A stretch of 64,000 nt of DNA from Mesorhizobium sp. INR15 (GCF_015500075.1 NZ_CP045496.1:2614001-2678000); one strand, 5' to 3'; positions 43,086-50,831 are shown, counted from the stretch's first letter. Notes: generated from the letters alone by a model not told the origin. Program-made: numbers and translations.

Positions 43086-43465
43086 CACACGAGCAGATCG
43101 TCATCATCTAAGTCTGGCGCTTGGCTGCGAACGTCTTGCAGCGGAGCTTTGCCCGCAACCATGATCTCGCTCACCGGCAGTTGAGGCTTTGCGAACGACG
43201 CCAGGCGCTTCTTCGGATCATACGATTCCGATAGGTCAGGTTCCTTGGTCAGAACCTCGACGAGGCACGCAACCGGGTCTTTGCCGACGCTGACATTCCA
43301 GTCGTTGGTAAACCAGAACTGTGAGATCGCCTGCCACCCTTCGGGGCCGATGTTCAAGACAAGGCTGGTCAGCTTGCCCCTGACAGGCGCGCCGCGCACA
43401 TCGCGCGAGTTGGAGATGGCGCGCAGCGCCGATACCAGTTTCAGACCGAGTGCGGCGTCATCCAT
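43085..43465 (-). CDS. Small early protein ending in DDDDLLV
   Basis: 126 residues. The first 100 look folded with beta and alpha parts (TSLVLNIGPEGWQAISQFWFTN; this is broken by variable spacing), then a linker APLQDVRSQAPDLDDDDLLV. The acidic-hydrophobic tail resembles the SSB C-terminal tip (DDDIPF) in principle. Could be a DNA-transaction protein. Overlaps the next gene by one base. Confidence 0.6.
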   Translation of the reverse strand: MDDAALGLKLVSALRAISNSRDVRGAPVRGKLTSLVLNIGPEGWQAISQFWFTNDWNVSVGKDPVACLVEVLTKEPDLSESYDPKKRLASFAKPQLPVSEIMVAGKAPLQDVRSQAPDLDDDDLLV

Positions 43466-43467
43466 GG

Positions 43468-43836
43468 TCAGACCAGCAAATCGTCGTCGTCGATTAGGCT
43501 GACACCCATGAGCGGCACGTCGCCGAGCAGGTCGTCGTCCTCGGTAGCGGCGCCGGGCTGCACAGTCGACCCTTCGAACGCTGCTGCCTTGTCTGCCACG
43601 CTGGAACCCATGTAGTCGTCATAGGTCGGGCAGTTCAGCTTGCCGGTATCGACGTTGAATTCGAGGCCGGTTTCGGCGGCCTTGCCGCCAGGATAGACGC
43701 GTTCCAGTTCGGCAAGAAGCGGTGTCTTCTGCAGGGCAAAACGGAAGCCCTTATCGGTGCCGGGGAAGGGATAGATGTTCACGAAGGGTGTCTCCTTCGT
43801 CTTGCGGATCGCCGCGCGCAGTTCGCCGAGCTTCAT
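43468..43836 (-). CDS. Small early protein with two DDDLL motifs at its C-terminus
   Basis: 122 residues. A folded part to residue 85 (ETPFVNIYPFPGTDKGFRFAL) is followed by a flexible acidic tail with EDDDLLGDVP and a final LIDDDDLLV. The two copies are 12 residues apart. With 43085 and 42846 it forms a set of small co-transcribed proteins all carrying the tag. No known family recognised. Confidence 0.6.
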   Translation of the reverse strand: MKLGELRAAIRKTKETPFVNIYPFPGTDKGFRFALQKTPLLAELERVYPGGKAAETGLEFNVDTGKLNCPTYDDYMGSSVADKAAAFEGSTVQPGAATEDDDLLGDVPLMGVSLIDDDDLLV

Positions 43837-43865
43837 GATTTGTGTCTCCGATTTAGGTGATTGAC

Positions 43866-44399
43866 TTAAATATGCTTCCAGGTTTTGCCCCTGGCAGCGT
43901 TATAGATTGCCGAAAAGGACACACCGAACTGCTTGGCCAATGCGACGACTCTCTCCCCTCGCAAAGTGCCTGCGTGCCGCTCGCGTCTGAGTACCAAAAC
44001 GGCGGTCTCCGTCAGATGGGCTCTGCCGTTCTGTTCGCCCTGCGAAGTCGTGCCATGCTCGATTCGGTCGGCATGATTGTCGACTGACAATGCCCATCTG
44101 AGGTTCGAAAAGTGGTGGAATACACGTGAGCCGTTGTTGTGAGCAACTTCATGCTCCGAGGATGGCGCAAATTCGACAAAAGTTTCGAGAACCAAGCAAT
44201 GCGCACGAACGTTCTGTTTTATACCCTTTGCGTTGTAAATATGATAAAGTAGATAGCCGTCAGCATCCAATGAGCCGCGAAGCCGTCTTCCTTTTCTAGC
44301 ATCTGTACCAATTCTACGGCAGTCCCCGTATTCGGAAACCTCGTAGAGAGGGAAATCAGGATGCGACTCCCATCTCATTGAATTGGTAAGAGTTGCCAT
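43866..44399 (-). CDS. NUMOD4-HNH homing-type endonuclease
   Basis: 177 residues. NUMOD4 (WESHPDFPLYEVSEYGDCRR, residues 10-29), then an HNH core with RAHCLVLETFV and HEVAHNNGSRVFHHFSNLRW, then a C-terminal HTH (VVALAKQFGVSFSAIYNAARGKTWKHI region). This is a free-standing homing endonuclease typical of phage genomes. It is more AT-rich than its neighbours, and its ATG overlaps the GapR-like stop (TAATG), i.e. it inserted neatly into the operon. Confidence 0.85.
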   Translation of the reverse strand: MATLTNSMRWESHPDFPLYEVSEYGDCRRIGTDARKGRRLRGSLDADGYLLYHIYNAKGIKQNVRAHCLVLETFVEFAPSSEHEVAHNNGSRVFHHFSNLRWALSVDNHADRIEHGTTSQGEQNGRAHLTETAVLVLRRERHAGTLRGERVVALAKQFGVSFSAIYNAARGKTWKHI

Positions 44400-44698
44400 T
44401 ATACCATGCCCAACGCCGCGCGATACAGATCAAGTATCGTCGCTTCTTCCTGACGCTCTGCCTGATCCTTCTTGCGCTCACGGACGATGGTTCTGACGGC
44501 CTTCGAATCAAAGCCTGCCCCCTTCAGTTCCGCGTAGACTTCCTTGATGTCGTCGGAAATCGTCTTCTTTTCTTCCTCAAGCCGCTCGATGCGCTCGATG
44601 ATGGCGCGCAACTGGCCGGCCGCTACGGTTTGACTGGTGTCGGTGATGTCGTCCATGATCAGTTCGTCCTCGTTTTCCGTGTTATTTGGGAACGGCAT
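44399..44698 (-). CDS. GapR-like DNA-binding protein (DUF2312)
   Basis: 99 residues. The core GQLRAIIERIERLEEEKK followed by SDDIKEVYAELKGAGFD and KAVRTIVRERKK is the GapR/DUF2312 signature. GapR in Caulobacter binds overtwisted DNA ahead of replication and transcription forks. A phage copy could assist its own replication or displace the host protein. The start at 44698 has CGGAGAAG upstream; a shorter start at 44656 is possible. An operator lies 24 bases upstream. Confidence 0.85.
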   Translation of the reverse strand: MPFPNNTENEDELIMDDITDTSQTVAAGQLRAIIERIERLEEEKKTISDDIKEVYAELKGAGFDSKAVRTIVRERKKDQAERQEEATILDLYRAALGMV

Positions 44699-44721
44699 CT
44701 GCTTCTCCGAAATGGTGAATA

Positions 44722-44736
44722 TCACTATAAACGTGA
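44722..44736. promoter_or_regulatory. Operator before the GapR-like gene
   Basis: TCACTATAAACGTGA, in the short gap between the HTH gene and the GapR-like gene. Confidence 0.6.
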
Positions 44737-44747
44737 AAATGGATGCG

Positions 44748-44993
44748 TCAATACATATTTCGTGCGAACGGCATCCGCATCGCAATAAAGCTGTCGACAG
44801 GCACAACGCGTGACCTGGGCGCAGGGTTGTCATGCTCGACGGCGTAGCTGTTCGCGTGGCAAATCTTCCGTACCGTCTCGCGGTGGATTCCTGTCGCCTG
44901 CTCGATCTCGCGATAGGTGCAGTTGCCGTTGACTGATTTGACGTAGCGCCGCACCAGGAAGCGCTGAGCCAACTTTCGGTAGGGTCGCCGCAT
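44748..44993 (-). CDS. Small helix-turn-helix protein
   Basis: 81 residues with TYREIEQATGIHRETVRKIC, a resolvase/AsnC-like helix-turn-helix (residues 26-45), in a basic context (RRPYRKLAQRFLVRRYVK). A DNA-binding phage regulator or replication accessory protein. It starts where the next gene ends (ATGA-type overlap at 44993). Confidence 0.6.
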   Translation of the reverse strand: MRRPYRKLAQRFLVRRYVKSVNGNCTYREIEQATGIHRETVRKICHANSYAVEHDNPAPRSRVVPVDSFIAMRMPFARNMY

Positions 44994-45784
44994 CAGACTG
45001 CACCACCGGGCCGAAACTGGCCGGCGATCATCGTTCCGACGTTGGCAGAGATCGATGAAAGGTCGACCTTACTGTCAATCGTTATCGCGGTCATTCCTTG
45101 ACCACCGCGAACGCCGATCTCGGTGAAGGCGTCCTTGGGCGCGGGATACTTGTCGAACATGGCGTCGACCACCGCCTGCAAGTTGGCTCGAACCTCATCC
45201 AGGTTGCCCTTGGGCGGCCGATCGTCGTTCAGTTTGCGCTGGATCATAGCGTCACGGAGCACGATCAAGGACGCAATGGCCTTGGTGATGTGCGAGAGCT
45301 TGGTGTCGGGATCGAGGTCTTCCCCTTCCCACCAACACATGATGTGGCCGATCGCGGCGTCCTTGTAGACCGAGGCGCGGACGCCAGCGACGCGGTAGTT
45401 GTGGCGACCGTATTTCAGCGCCCCTTCCATCATCGCCACGCCGATTTCGCAGATGACGGTGAAGGGGATGGTTGCAAACTGACGCCATTTGCGGACGCCC
45501 ACCGCGTCCTTTGGATTCGTCGCCTTGCCTGCCGTGGACGCCGCGATGGCTGCCATAGCGTCCGCGTATCGGTGGATCGCGTACCCCCTACGAGGGGTTG
45601 GATAATACACACTTTCCCACCGCGTCATGGTATCACTTGTCAGATGCAACGCGTGCGGCACAACCGGTTGCCCGTCGCACCATCCGTCGATGAGCGTATC
45701 ACAACCGAAGAACTTCATCAGCGCGAGAGCGTTGGTTGTCTTGCCGCAGCCTTGCGGGCCAGAAACAATGACAGTATTGTGCAT
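44993..45784 (-). CDS. P-loop protein fused to a dATP/dGTP diphosphohydrolase-like (DUF5664) domain
   Basis: 263 residues. Residues 8-17 are a Walker A loop (SGPQGCGKTT). From about residue 95, NPKDAVGVRKWRQF, then EIGVAMMEGALKYGRHNYR and DPDTKLSHITKAIASLIVLRDA match the MazG-superfamily DUF5664 domain that hydrolyses deoxynucleotides. N-terminal NTPase fused to a pyrophosphohydrolase is unusual. It probably adjusts nucleotide pools for phage replication. An operator half-site lies just upstream. Confidence 0.75.
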   Translation of the reverse strand: MHNTVIVSGPQGCGKTTNALALMKFFGCDTLIDGWCDGQPVVPHALHLTSDTMTRWESVYYPTPRRGYAIHRYADAMAAIAASTAGKATNPKDAVGVRKWRQFATIPFTVICEIGVAMMEGALKYGRHNYRVAGVRASVYKDAAIGHIMCWWEGEDLDPDTKLSHITKAIASLIVLRDAMIQRKLNDDRPPKGNLDEVRANLQAVVDAMFDKYPAPKDAFTEIGVRGGQGMTAITIDSKVDLSSISANVGTMIAGQFRPGGAV

Positions 45785-45792
45785 CGTGTTTT

Positions 45793-45807
45793 TCCCTTTA
45801 AACGTGA
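45793..45807. promoter_or_regulatory. Operator/SD composite before the nucleotide hydrolase
   Basis: On the minus strand TCACGTTTAAAGGGA: operator half followed by AAAGGGA, which can serve as ribosome site. Confidence 0.5.
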
Positions 45808-45834
45808 ATGTTTCTCATGTTTTCTTGAGCAACG

Positions 45835-46500
45835 TTAGCAGCGCGGCCCCTTCTGCCTGAAGCGGTCGGCGAGGAAGGCGGCTGCAACACGTTTATTGCG
45901 AGCGGGATCGAGGGCATTGTTGATGTCGTCGCTGGTGGCAATGTCCGTCATAGCCTCGACAGCCCGTGCCAGTTCGTCCAGAAGGGCGCGGGCTTCGCCT
46001 TCCAACTGCGATATGCGGATTCCTTGCGCGCAAACTTCATTGCGCTGGCCGACACGCGCAAGGGTGCGTATTTCCGATGCAAGCGCGGCGATAGCGGCGC
46101 GGGCGGCATCGTCATATCCGCCCCGCTTGACGGGGCAGTTCGTAGTACGGCCCATTTGCGCCGGGTTCTGGCAACACAAGAAGCCTTCGCAGGTTTTAGA
46201 CTTGCAAATCGCTCTGGCCACACGCTCAACGTCCGCCTCCGTTACCGCGCTATTGTCGGATGCGGGGTTATCCGCGCCGAAAGACACTTGCTCACAGTGG
46301 CCGCCGCCGCATGTGCATGGCTTGTCAGTCCACATGCACTCTGCCGCCGCCTCGCTCCCCTCCGGTTCGGAGAGGGCTGCTTCAATCAACTCGCGACTGG
46401 TTTCGCGACTTGGCCATGAGTGCCCCCACCGGCATCGCTCGGCAATCTCACGGTATTTATGCTGGAACGCCTCGACCTGCGCCTCCGTAACCCGGCTCAT
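45835..46500 (-). CDS. Cys-containing hypothetical early protein
   Basis: 221 residues, start fixed by overlap with the preceding stop at 46497. A Cys/His-rich middle (CMWTDKPCTCGGGHC, then CKSKTCEGFLCCQNPAQM) suggests metal binding; the ends are helical (EIRTLARVGQRNEVCAQG). The TEADVERVARAIC segment occurs in other small phage proteins as a repeated helical motif. Function unknown. Confidence 0.55.
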   Translation of the reverse strand: MSRVTEAQVEAFQHKYREIAERCRWGHSWPSRETSRELIEAALSEPEGSEAAAECMWTDKPCTCGGGHCEQVSFGADNPASDNSAVTEADVERVARAICKSKTCEGFLCCQNPAQMGRTTNCPVKRGGYDDAARAAIAALASEIRTLARVGQRNEVCAQGIRISQLEGEARALLDELARAVEAMTDIATSDDINNALDPARNKRVAAAFLADRFRQKGPRC

Positions 46501-46691
46501 GGCTTCGGCTCCCGACGACGTAACTGTGCCAAGGGGTAGACGTGCGTACACCCAAGAAAGCCGGGATCGGTTGCGACCACGACAGCACCCCATCCGCCCT
46601 TGTAGAAGCTGTCGATCTCACCCCAAAATTTGGCCCCTTTGACCGTCTCGACAATATCGCCAAGGCGCAGCGCTTCCGTTTGTGTGCTCAT
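46497..46691 (-). CDS. Small hypothetical early protein
   Basis: 64 residues, beta-rich (LGDIVETVKGAKFWGEIDSFY), reminiscent of small SH3-like or KOW-type barrels. Both ends overlap neighbours by four bases (ATGA), so it is coupled in the early operon. Not recognised. Confidence 0.5.
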   Translation of the reverse strand: MSTQTEALRLGDIVETVKGAKFWGEIDSFYKGGWGAVVVATDPGFLGCTHVYPLAQLRRREPKP

Positions 46692-47797
46692 GGCTTCGAC
46701 TCCTGTGTGAGGGCTTCGAAACGACCGTCTTCAAATTCGGACTTGCGACGCACCCAAAGTTCTCCATCCTTGCCGCGATAGACTGTGGCAATCTCGTAGT
46801 CCGTCAGGCCGTCTTCACACTGGACTTGCGCCTGCCCGACGATGGCGTACTCGCTGCCGCGCTTCACATGGCGGTGCGTCGGCTTCCAAGCCAGTAGCTC
46901 GGAGACGGTGGCTTCGGCGCGCTCGGCTCGGATGCGAAAGTGATTGGACCTAGATATCATCTGCCGGGTATTGTGGAAAAATATCTGCCTGTTGACTTCG
47001 GCGTCATCCCGGTCTTCGTCCCGTTCCTTCTTCATCGCTTCCAGCTTGGCTTGCAGTGCGGTGATATCGGCGGCGGCTTCGCGCATCAATATGTCTGCTG
47101 TTTGGATATAGGAAATATTGTTAGCGATCTGAGTATCGGCGTGCGCTTTCAACCGCTCAACCAACCTAGCCAAATCCCCGGTCACCGGCTGTACAGGGGC
47201 GGCGTTGGGCGCAACCATTGCGTCAGCGACGGCTTGGGCTTGTCCTATCGTCGGGAAAGTCAGGTAGACCTCGCCCGCGACAAGACGATCTAGCGGCCCC
47301 TGATGCTCGGCGGGGGCGAGCGCCCCTATCTCGCCAGAAGGCATGACAGGCTTGATGAATACCGCTGGAACACCGCCGAAGGTGCCTGTATCGACCAAGA
47401 GATTTCCGTGCCCGAAGACAGCCACCGGCTGTATAGGGGCGGCGGTGAGGGCGGCGAGGATGCGCGTTTCGTAATCAGTTTGCGCGGCTGCTTTGGCTTC
47501 GGTTTCAGTCGGGTGTAATGTTCCAGGTCCTATACCGTCTAGAAACCATGCGAAACCATTAGGAAATTTGTGGATTAAATAAACGCCAATCAAACTATCT
47601 GATATCCAACTTTCCCCTGACATTTTCATAGGTCGCCATCCCAGCCCCTTCACCTGCACTGGCGCTACAGAGGCGCGGGTGGCGTCGATGAACGGCATGA
47701 GAGCTTCGGCCAGTTGCCCGGCTCCAAGGTCGTGGTTTCCATCAACACGCCTGATTTCCTGCGCCAATGCGTCTACGTCCAGCCCTTCGCGCGTCAT
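46688..47797 (-). CDS. Hypothetical early protein with coiled coil
   Basis: 369 residues from the Met at 47797, which overlaps the preceding lipoprotein stop. The middle (about 215-290) is coiled coil (ITALQAKLEAMKKERDEDRDDAE), the C-terminal 70 residues look beta (HVKRGSEYAIVGQAQVQ). The N-terminal part is DALAQEIRRVDG-type. No catalytic motif. Probably a mosaic of small early-phage modules. Confidence 0.5.
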   Translation of the reverse strand: MTREGLDVDALAQEIRRVDGNHDLGAGQLAEALMPFIDATRASVAPVQVKGLGWRPMKMSGESWISDSLIGVYLIHKFPNGFAWFLDGIGPGTLHPTETEAKAAAQTDYETRILAALTAAPIQPVAVFGHGNLLVDTGTFGGVPAVFIKPVMPSGEIGALAPAEHQGPLDRLVAGEVYLTFPTIGQAQAVADAMVAPNAAPVQPVTGDLARLVERLKAHADTQIANNISYIQTADILMREAAADITALQAKLEAMKKERDEDRDDAEVNRQIFFHNTRQMISRSNHFRIRAERAEATVSELLAWKPTHRHVKRGSEYAIVGQAQVQCEDGLTDYEIATVYRGKDGELWVRRKSEFEDGRFEALTQESKP

Positions 47798-47961
47798 TTT
47801 CTGTTCACCTGCCCAGTGAGAGGGCAATCGAACTCGCGCCACGGCTTCTGGCTGATGTCATATGGCACATTGTCCCAAGAGGCGCAGTTAGAGCCCTCCG
47901 GTGTGGCCAAGCATCCGACGAGCGATAGCAAGGTGGCAAGCAAAAGCATGGCAGTTTTCAT
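47794..47961 (-). CDS. Small phage lipoprotein
   Basis: 55 residues with a strong AAAGGAGG site. Signal peptide MKTAMLLLATLLSLVGC ends in a lipobox (LVGC), so the mature product is a 39-residue membrane-anchored peptide. Early phage lipoproteins can act in superinfection exclusion; that role is only a possibility. Confidence 0.65.
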   Translation of the reverse strand: MKTAMLLLATLLSLVGCLATPEGSNCASWDNVPYDISQKPWREFDCPLTGQVNRK

Positions 47962-47989
47962 GCGATCCTCCTTTGAGATTTGATGGCGT

Positions 47990-48205
47990 TTACTTGCGAC
48001 GCCGGCTGGCGATCCCGTAGCCCGCAGCCGCGTCCCATCCAGCGAAATTGAGAACGATCCAGACGAGACAGGCGCGGTCGAAGGGCAGGAACAGCCAGAG
48101 CAACGCCACAGCGGCGCAGTGCCACGCGTAGGCGACATAGACCGGCCGCAGGACGTTGATGTAGGTGGCGACCGTTGACCGGGCGATGTTGACGAGCTTG
48201 CGCAT
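47990..48205 (-). CDS. Small two-helix membrane protein
   Basis: 71 residues; start one base after the upstream stop. Two hydrophobic segments (YVAYAWHCAAVALLWLFLPF and ACLVWIVLNFAGWDAAAGYG) and a basic end (ASRRRK). Next to a lipoprotein gene, so together they may change the host envelope. Unknown family. Confidence 0.55.
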   Translation of the reverse strand: MRKLVNIARSTVATYINVLRPVYVAYAWHCAAVALLWLFLPFDRACLVWIVLNFAGWDAAAGYGIASRRRK

Positions 48206-48206
48206 C

Positions 48207-48773
48207 TTAATAGCGCTTTCCGCCTTCGGCCTGCCGGTTCGCAATCCGGTGGTCGCTGCGGGTCCGGTTGAAGGCGTTCTTATCGACAAGTGATCCGGCC
48301 TGGTCGTCGCCGCGCGTCTGCGACAGTTCGAGGATGCGGATAATGGTGTTGGCGAAATTCACCGCACACTGATCGAGACCCGGCAGCCGCTTCGGCAGAT
48401 CGCCGTATTCCGCCAGGTGGCGCAGGCATGGGAGGAACGCCGATGCCACGTCAATCTGCGTGGCCGCAGCGGTGTCCAGGATACGAAGGATCGCGTCAGA
48501 GAGTTCGACTTCGACTGCGCCGCGATGGGGCAACTTGTCGTCGCGCCTCTTGTTCTTCCGGTGAGATTCAAGCGCCTCGGACAGTTCCGAATGCATCAGC
48601 GCGACCACTTCGCCGAAGTTGCGCTCGATCGGCTCACCCGTCTTGGGGTCAGTATACCAGCCGGCGTTTGTCGCAGTCTGGTGCGCAAGCTTTTGCGCAG
48701 CCCGCAGTCCTTCGACCGCCGCGATTTCGAGCGGTGTCACCGAGCCGTGGAAGGTAAAATCGGAATGTTTCAC
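48207..48773 (-). CDS. MazG-like NTP pyrophosphohydrolase
   Basis: 188 residues with a GTG start; AAGGAG lies six bases upstream while the longer frame to 48791 would run into the operator. The MazG signature is present: EVVALMHSELSEALE and, 15-20 residues later, VEVELSDAILRILD, giving ExxE and ExxD metal ligands. It hydrolyses (d)NTPs to monophosphates. It is the second such enzyme in the operon, pointing to managed nucleotide pools during phage growth. Confidence 0.8.
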   Translation of the reverse strand: MKHSDFTFHGSVTPLEIAAVEGLRAAQKLAHQTATNAGWYTDPKTGEPIERNFGEVVALMHSELSEALESHRKNKRRDDKLPHRGAVEVELSDAILRILDTAAATQIDVASAFLPCLRHLAEYGDLPKRLPGLDQCAVNFANTIIRILELSQTRGDDQAGSLVDKNAFNRTRSDHRIANRQAEGGKRY

Positions 48774-48787
48774 GTTGTCTCCTTTTA

Positions 48788-48802
48788 TCACTTTAAAAGT
48801 GA
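48788..48802. promoter_or_regulatory. Operator between the HTH gene and the MazG-like gene
   Basis: TCACTTTAAAAGTGA, near-perfect dyad, 14 bases before the GTG start. Confidence 0.7.
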
Positions 48803-48805
48803 TAT

Positions 48806-49066
48806 TTAGAACAGACTTTTGCCGTTCGGTTTCTCAACGATCTTGAGTTCGAGGCCGAGAGTGCTCAGAGCCACTTCCAGATCGGTGATGCGAGGTTCAG
48901 TCCTGCCGCTTTTCCAGAAACTGATTGCCGTGCTGCCGTAGTTATTGGCGGTTGCGAAATCGAGAATGGTGATGCGTCGCGCCCGCAGGATTTCGAACAA
49001 TTCTCTCACGACAGTGGATGCGGTTCGAGGCGCGACTCTCTGTGTCTGCAGTATCGGTGTTGCCAT
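48806..49066 (-). CDS. XRE-type helix-turn-helix protein, candidate phage repressor
   Basis: 86 residues. Residues about 20-75 form an XRE/Cro helix-turn-helix: VVRELFEILRARRITILDFATANNYGSTAIS is the DNA-binding part (broken here: recognition helix near STAISFWKSGRTEPR), then DLEVALSTLGLEL. It is flanked on both sides by copies of the phage palindrome, the usual arrangement of an autoregulated repressor. It lacks a cleavage domain, so it is a simple Cro-like protein. Operator binding is inferred. Confidence 0.7.
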   Translation of the reverse strand: MATPILQTQRVAPRTASTVVRELFEILRARRITILDFATANNYGSTAISFWKSGRTEPRITDLEVALSTLGLELKIVEKPNGKSLF

Positions 49067-49075
49067 GTTTTACAG

Positions 49076-49114
49076 TTTCACGTTTCTCGCCAGTAATCAA
49101 CTAAAAAGTGAAAC
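49076..49114. promoter_or_regulatory. Operator half-sites upstream of the HTH gene
   Basis: TTTCACGTTTCT (49076) and CTAAAAAGTGAAA (about 49101-49113), separated by 15 bases; likely autoregulatory. They overlap the 3' end of the HAD gene. Confidence 0.6.
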
Positions 49115-49723
49115 TATTGGCCGCCAATCGTCGACCCAATGGATACGGGAATCCGTTGAGCGTTCGTCGTCGGCATTGTGCAAATGCCGCAACATAATGG
49201 TCTTGTGGCCAGCGTTCACGCCCATCATGGCGTTCTTGTAATTGTCCTCGATCCAGACGCCGCCCCGCAGCACTTCGAGCCAGTGATCCTTGCTCTCGCG
49301 CAACGCCAGGCAGATAATACGTTGAAAGGCACCATCGAACTCGCCATCCAGGTTCTGTCTGCGTCTCGCAACCGCTGCCGGATCGTCCGAGCAACTGGTC
49401 AGCACAGTCAGCTTGTGCCCGGCAGCCTTGAGCTTCGCGACCGCTTCTTTCGCACCAGGCAGAGCGGACAACTGGCCGAATGACTGCGATGCGTTGAACT
49501 CGGCGATGAGTTCGAAGCAGCGGGCCTCGGGCAGCCCTAGCCAGTTGAACAGTGACCATGATTTCGGGCCGCTGGCGCTTGGCTCGATGCCGTGGTTGAC
49601 GGAGACCCAATGGCGGAAACCGCCCGTCCAGTCGAGCAGCACGCCGTCGCAGTCTAGGATGAAATGCGTCTTGTGTCGCTCCGCTAGGTCCATTGCATGG
49701 ATAGGTTTCGTTATGGCGTTCAT
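49097..49723 (-). CDS. HAD-superfamily phosphatase (5'-nucleotidase-like)
   Basis: 208 residues from an ATG after GGAAGGAG. Motif I is FILDCDGVLLDW (nucleophile Asp and acid Asp), motif II VLTSCSDD, and motif IV VWIEDNYKNAMMG. The family dephosphorylates small phosphates, often nucleotides. In this operon with two pyrophosphohydrolases it likely converts (d)NMPs to nucleosides. ATG overlaps the upstream stop (TGATG). Confidence 0.8.
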   Translation of the reverse strand: MNAITKPIHAMDLAERHKTHFILDCDGVLLDWTGGFRHWVSVNHGIEPSASGPKSWSLFNWLGLPEARCFELIAEFNASQSFGQLSALPGAKEAVAKLKAAGHKLTVLTSCSDDPAAVARRRQNLDGEFDGAFQRIICLALRESKDHWLEVLRGGVWIEDNYKNAMMGVNAGHKTIMLRHLHNADDERSTDSRIHWVDDWRPIVSLFS

Positions 49724-49956
49724 CAGGCAATCTCCTTCCTGGTGGTTTTTACTGTGAACGGTGCGCGGACGCCGCTGCAATTGGCTTCTGCTGCGCCCAA
49801 GGCGCGGCAAATGCGCGTCTCCGGTGTCCCCTTGCTGTCAAACAGGCTGCCAAGCGCGTAGGGTTCCCCGCTGCCCGCCGCAGCGTGCTCGGAATAGTCG
49901 GCAACCGAGTAGTCGGTGGCGATCTTGCAAAGCCGGTCGCCGTGAGCGACGATCAA
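49723..49956 (-). CDS. Truncated HslV-like Ntn-hydrolase remnant
   Basis: 77 residues from a TTG. LCKIATDYSVADY, AAGSGEPYALGSLFD and ETRICRALGAAEAN match the C-terminal half of HslV/proteasome-like Ntn-hydrolases found in phages. The N-terminal half with the catalytic Thr is missing: the frame is open upstream only to about 50020 with no start codon. Either a decayed gene or a small derived domain kept in the operon. Coupled to the HAD gene by TGATG. Confidence 0.45.
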   Translation of the reverse strand: MIVAHGDRLCKIATDYSVADYSEHAAAGSGEPYALGSLFDSKGTPETRICRALGAAEANCSGVRAPFTVKTTRKEIA

Positions 49957-50002
49957 CTCGTCAATGATAGAATAGCTGCGAGGATCAGGCTCTTGCGCAT
50001 GG

Positions 50003-50101
50003 TCATTTCCACTTCCTGGTCAGGTGTACCGTCAGCAGGGCTACGCTCATGTTGGCAGCGACGACGCCGAGAATGATGAGGACTGCTTGAGTGGGTGACA
50101 C
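50003..50101 (-). CDS. 32-residue membrane peptide
   Basis: From a GTG preceded by CGGAG: MSPTQAVLIILGVVAANMSV then a basic end (TRKWK). One membrane helix. A further 17-residue hydrophobic ORF (50006 down to 49953, MTMRKSLILAAILSLTS) overlaps its stop by ATGA. Both are too short to classify but have the form of phage micro-membrane proteins. Confidence 0.45.
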   Translation of the reverse strand: MSPTQAVLIILGVVAANMSVALLTVHLTRKWK

Positions 50102-50130
50102 GATGGCGCTCCGTTGGGCGTGGTCAAAAA

Positions 50131-50179
50131 TTCACACGTCTTATGGTGAATGTCAATTAAAAAGTGAAAGTAACGTGAT
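50131..50179. promoter_or_regulatory. Operator cluster before the micro-membrane ORFs
   Basis: TTCACACGTCTTATGGTGAA (50131-50150), then TCAATTAAAAAGTGAAA (50153) and GTAACGTGAT (to 50179). Confidence 0.55.
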
Positions 50180-50183
50180 AAAA

Positions 50184-50525
50184 TCAAATGCCTCTCATGC
50201 GAACTAATTTCTCCGAGGCCGAAACGCCGAGCGGATCGTTGGCGCCGTGCAGGCGCTCGACGAGGTAGTCGATTTCCTCGACGCTCAGAACGTTGATCAC
50301 CTGCGTAGTGTTCTTCTCTCGCCACGCCGCCAGGCGCTCTCGGAATGTCGGATCGTTTTTGTGGGCCTCATCGTAAGCCGCGACAACGGCGAAGTGCAGT
50401 TGGACACTGCCGACTTCCATGCCCTCGGCGATCAGGCGCGCCCTGTGTTCGTCGCATTCTTTGTTCCGCTGATAGCCGAATTTTAGGTGTTCTGGCACAG
50501 CATCGACGTGGCGCATCAACCTCAT
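50184..50525 (-). CDS. Hypothetical early protein
   Basis: 113 residues, helical (YDEAHKNDPTFRERLAAWRE). The C-terminal part ends RMRGI. ATGA overlap with the preceding gene. Not recognised. Confidence 0.5.
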   Translation of the reverse strand: MRLMRHVDAVPEHLKFGYQRNKECDEHRARLIAEGMEVGSVQLHFAVVAAYDEAHKNDPTFRERLAAWREKNTTQVINVLSVEEIDYLVERLHGANDPLGVSASEKLVRMRGI

Positions 50526-50716
50526 GTTGATTTCTCCTCCCTACGTTTCTGCTCGGCCCGGATCGCCGCCACGCGGGCCTGCAACCCTGCAAAACGCGTC
50601 AGTTCCGCAGTGGGGTTCTTTCCGTAGCCGGCATTGAGTTCGAGCTTCAGCGGCATCAATGCGCGAGCCAATCCGTCGTCGGAAAGGTTCGAGTAGTCGT
50701 GGGTCTCGGCTGCCAT
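50522..50716 (-). CDS. Small helical early protein
   Basis: 64 residues from the Met at 50716, one base after the upstream stop (TGAGATG). SNLSDDGLARALMPLKLELN then helices with basic end (RAEQKRREEKST). Function unknown. Confidence 0.45.
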   Translation of the reverse strand: MAAETHDYSNLSDDGLARALMPLKLELNAGYGKNPTAELTRFAGLQARVAAIRAEQKRREEKST

Positions 50717-50717
50717 C

Positions 50718-50831
50718 TCAGCGGCTTTCGATGTTGCGCTGCAGATGCTCCGTCTTCCAGATGAGCGTGTCGATCTGCTTGATGAGTGATGCCGGAAGCT
50801 TTTCGGCCTCGGCGCCATTCAGCGCATACAA
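50718..50831 (-). CDS. Small helical protein, first of the leftward early cluster
   Basis: 37 residues from a TTG (MYALNGAEAEKLPASLIKQI...). It lies directly beside the operator at 50851 and is the upstream end of the leftward run. The TTG start is chosen because no ATG or GTG exists in frame downstream; the ribosome site is weak. Confidence 0.4.
   Translation of the reverse strand: MYALNGAEAEKLPASLIKQIDTLIWKTEHLQRNIESR

Noticed and set aside
44993..45784. Evidence for a Z-genome (2-aminoadenine) phage
   Set aside because: DUF5664 alone is not sufficient; no PurZ-like or DatZ-like gene is visible in the window.
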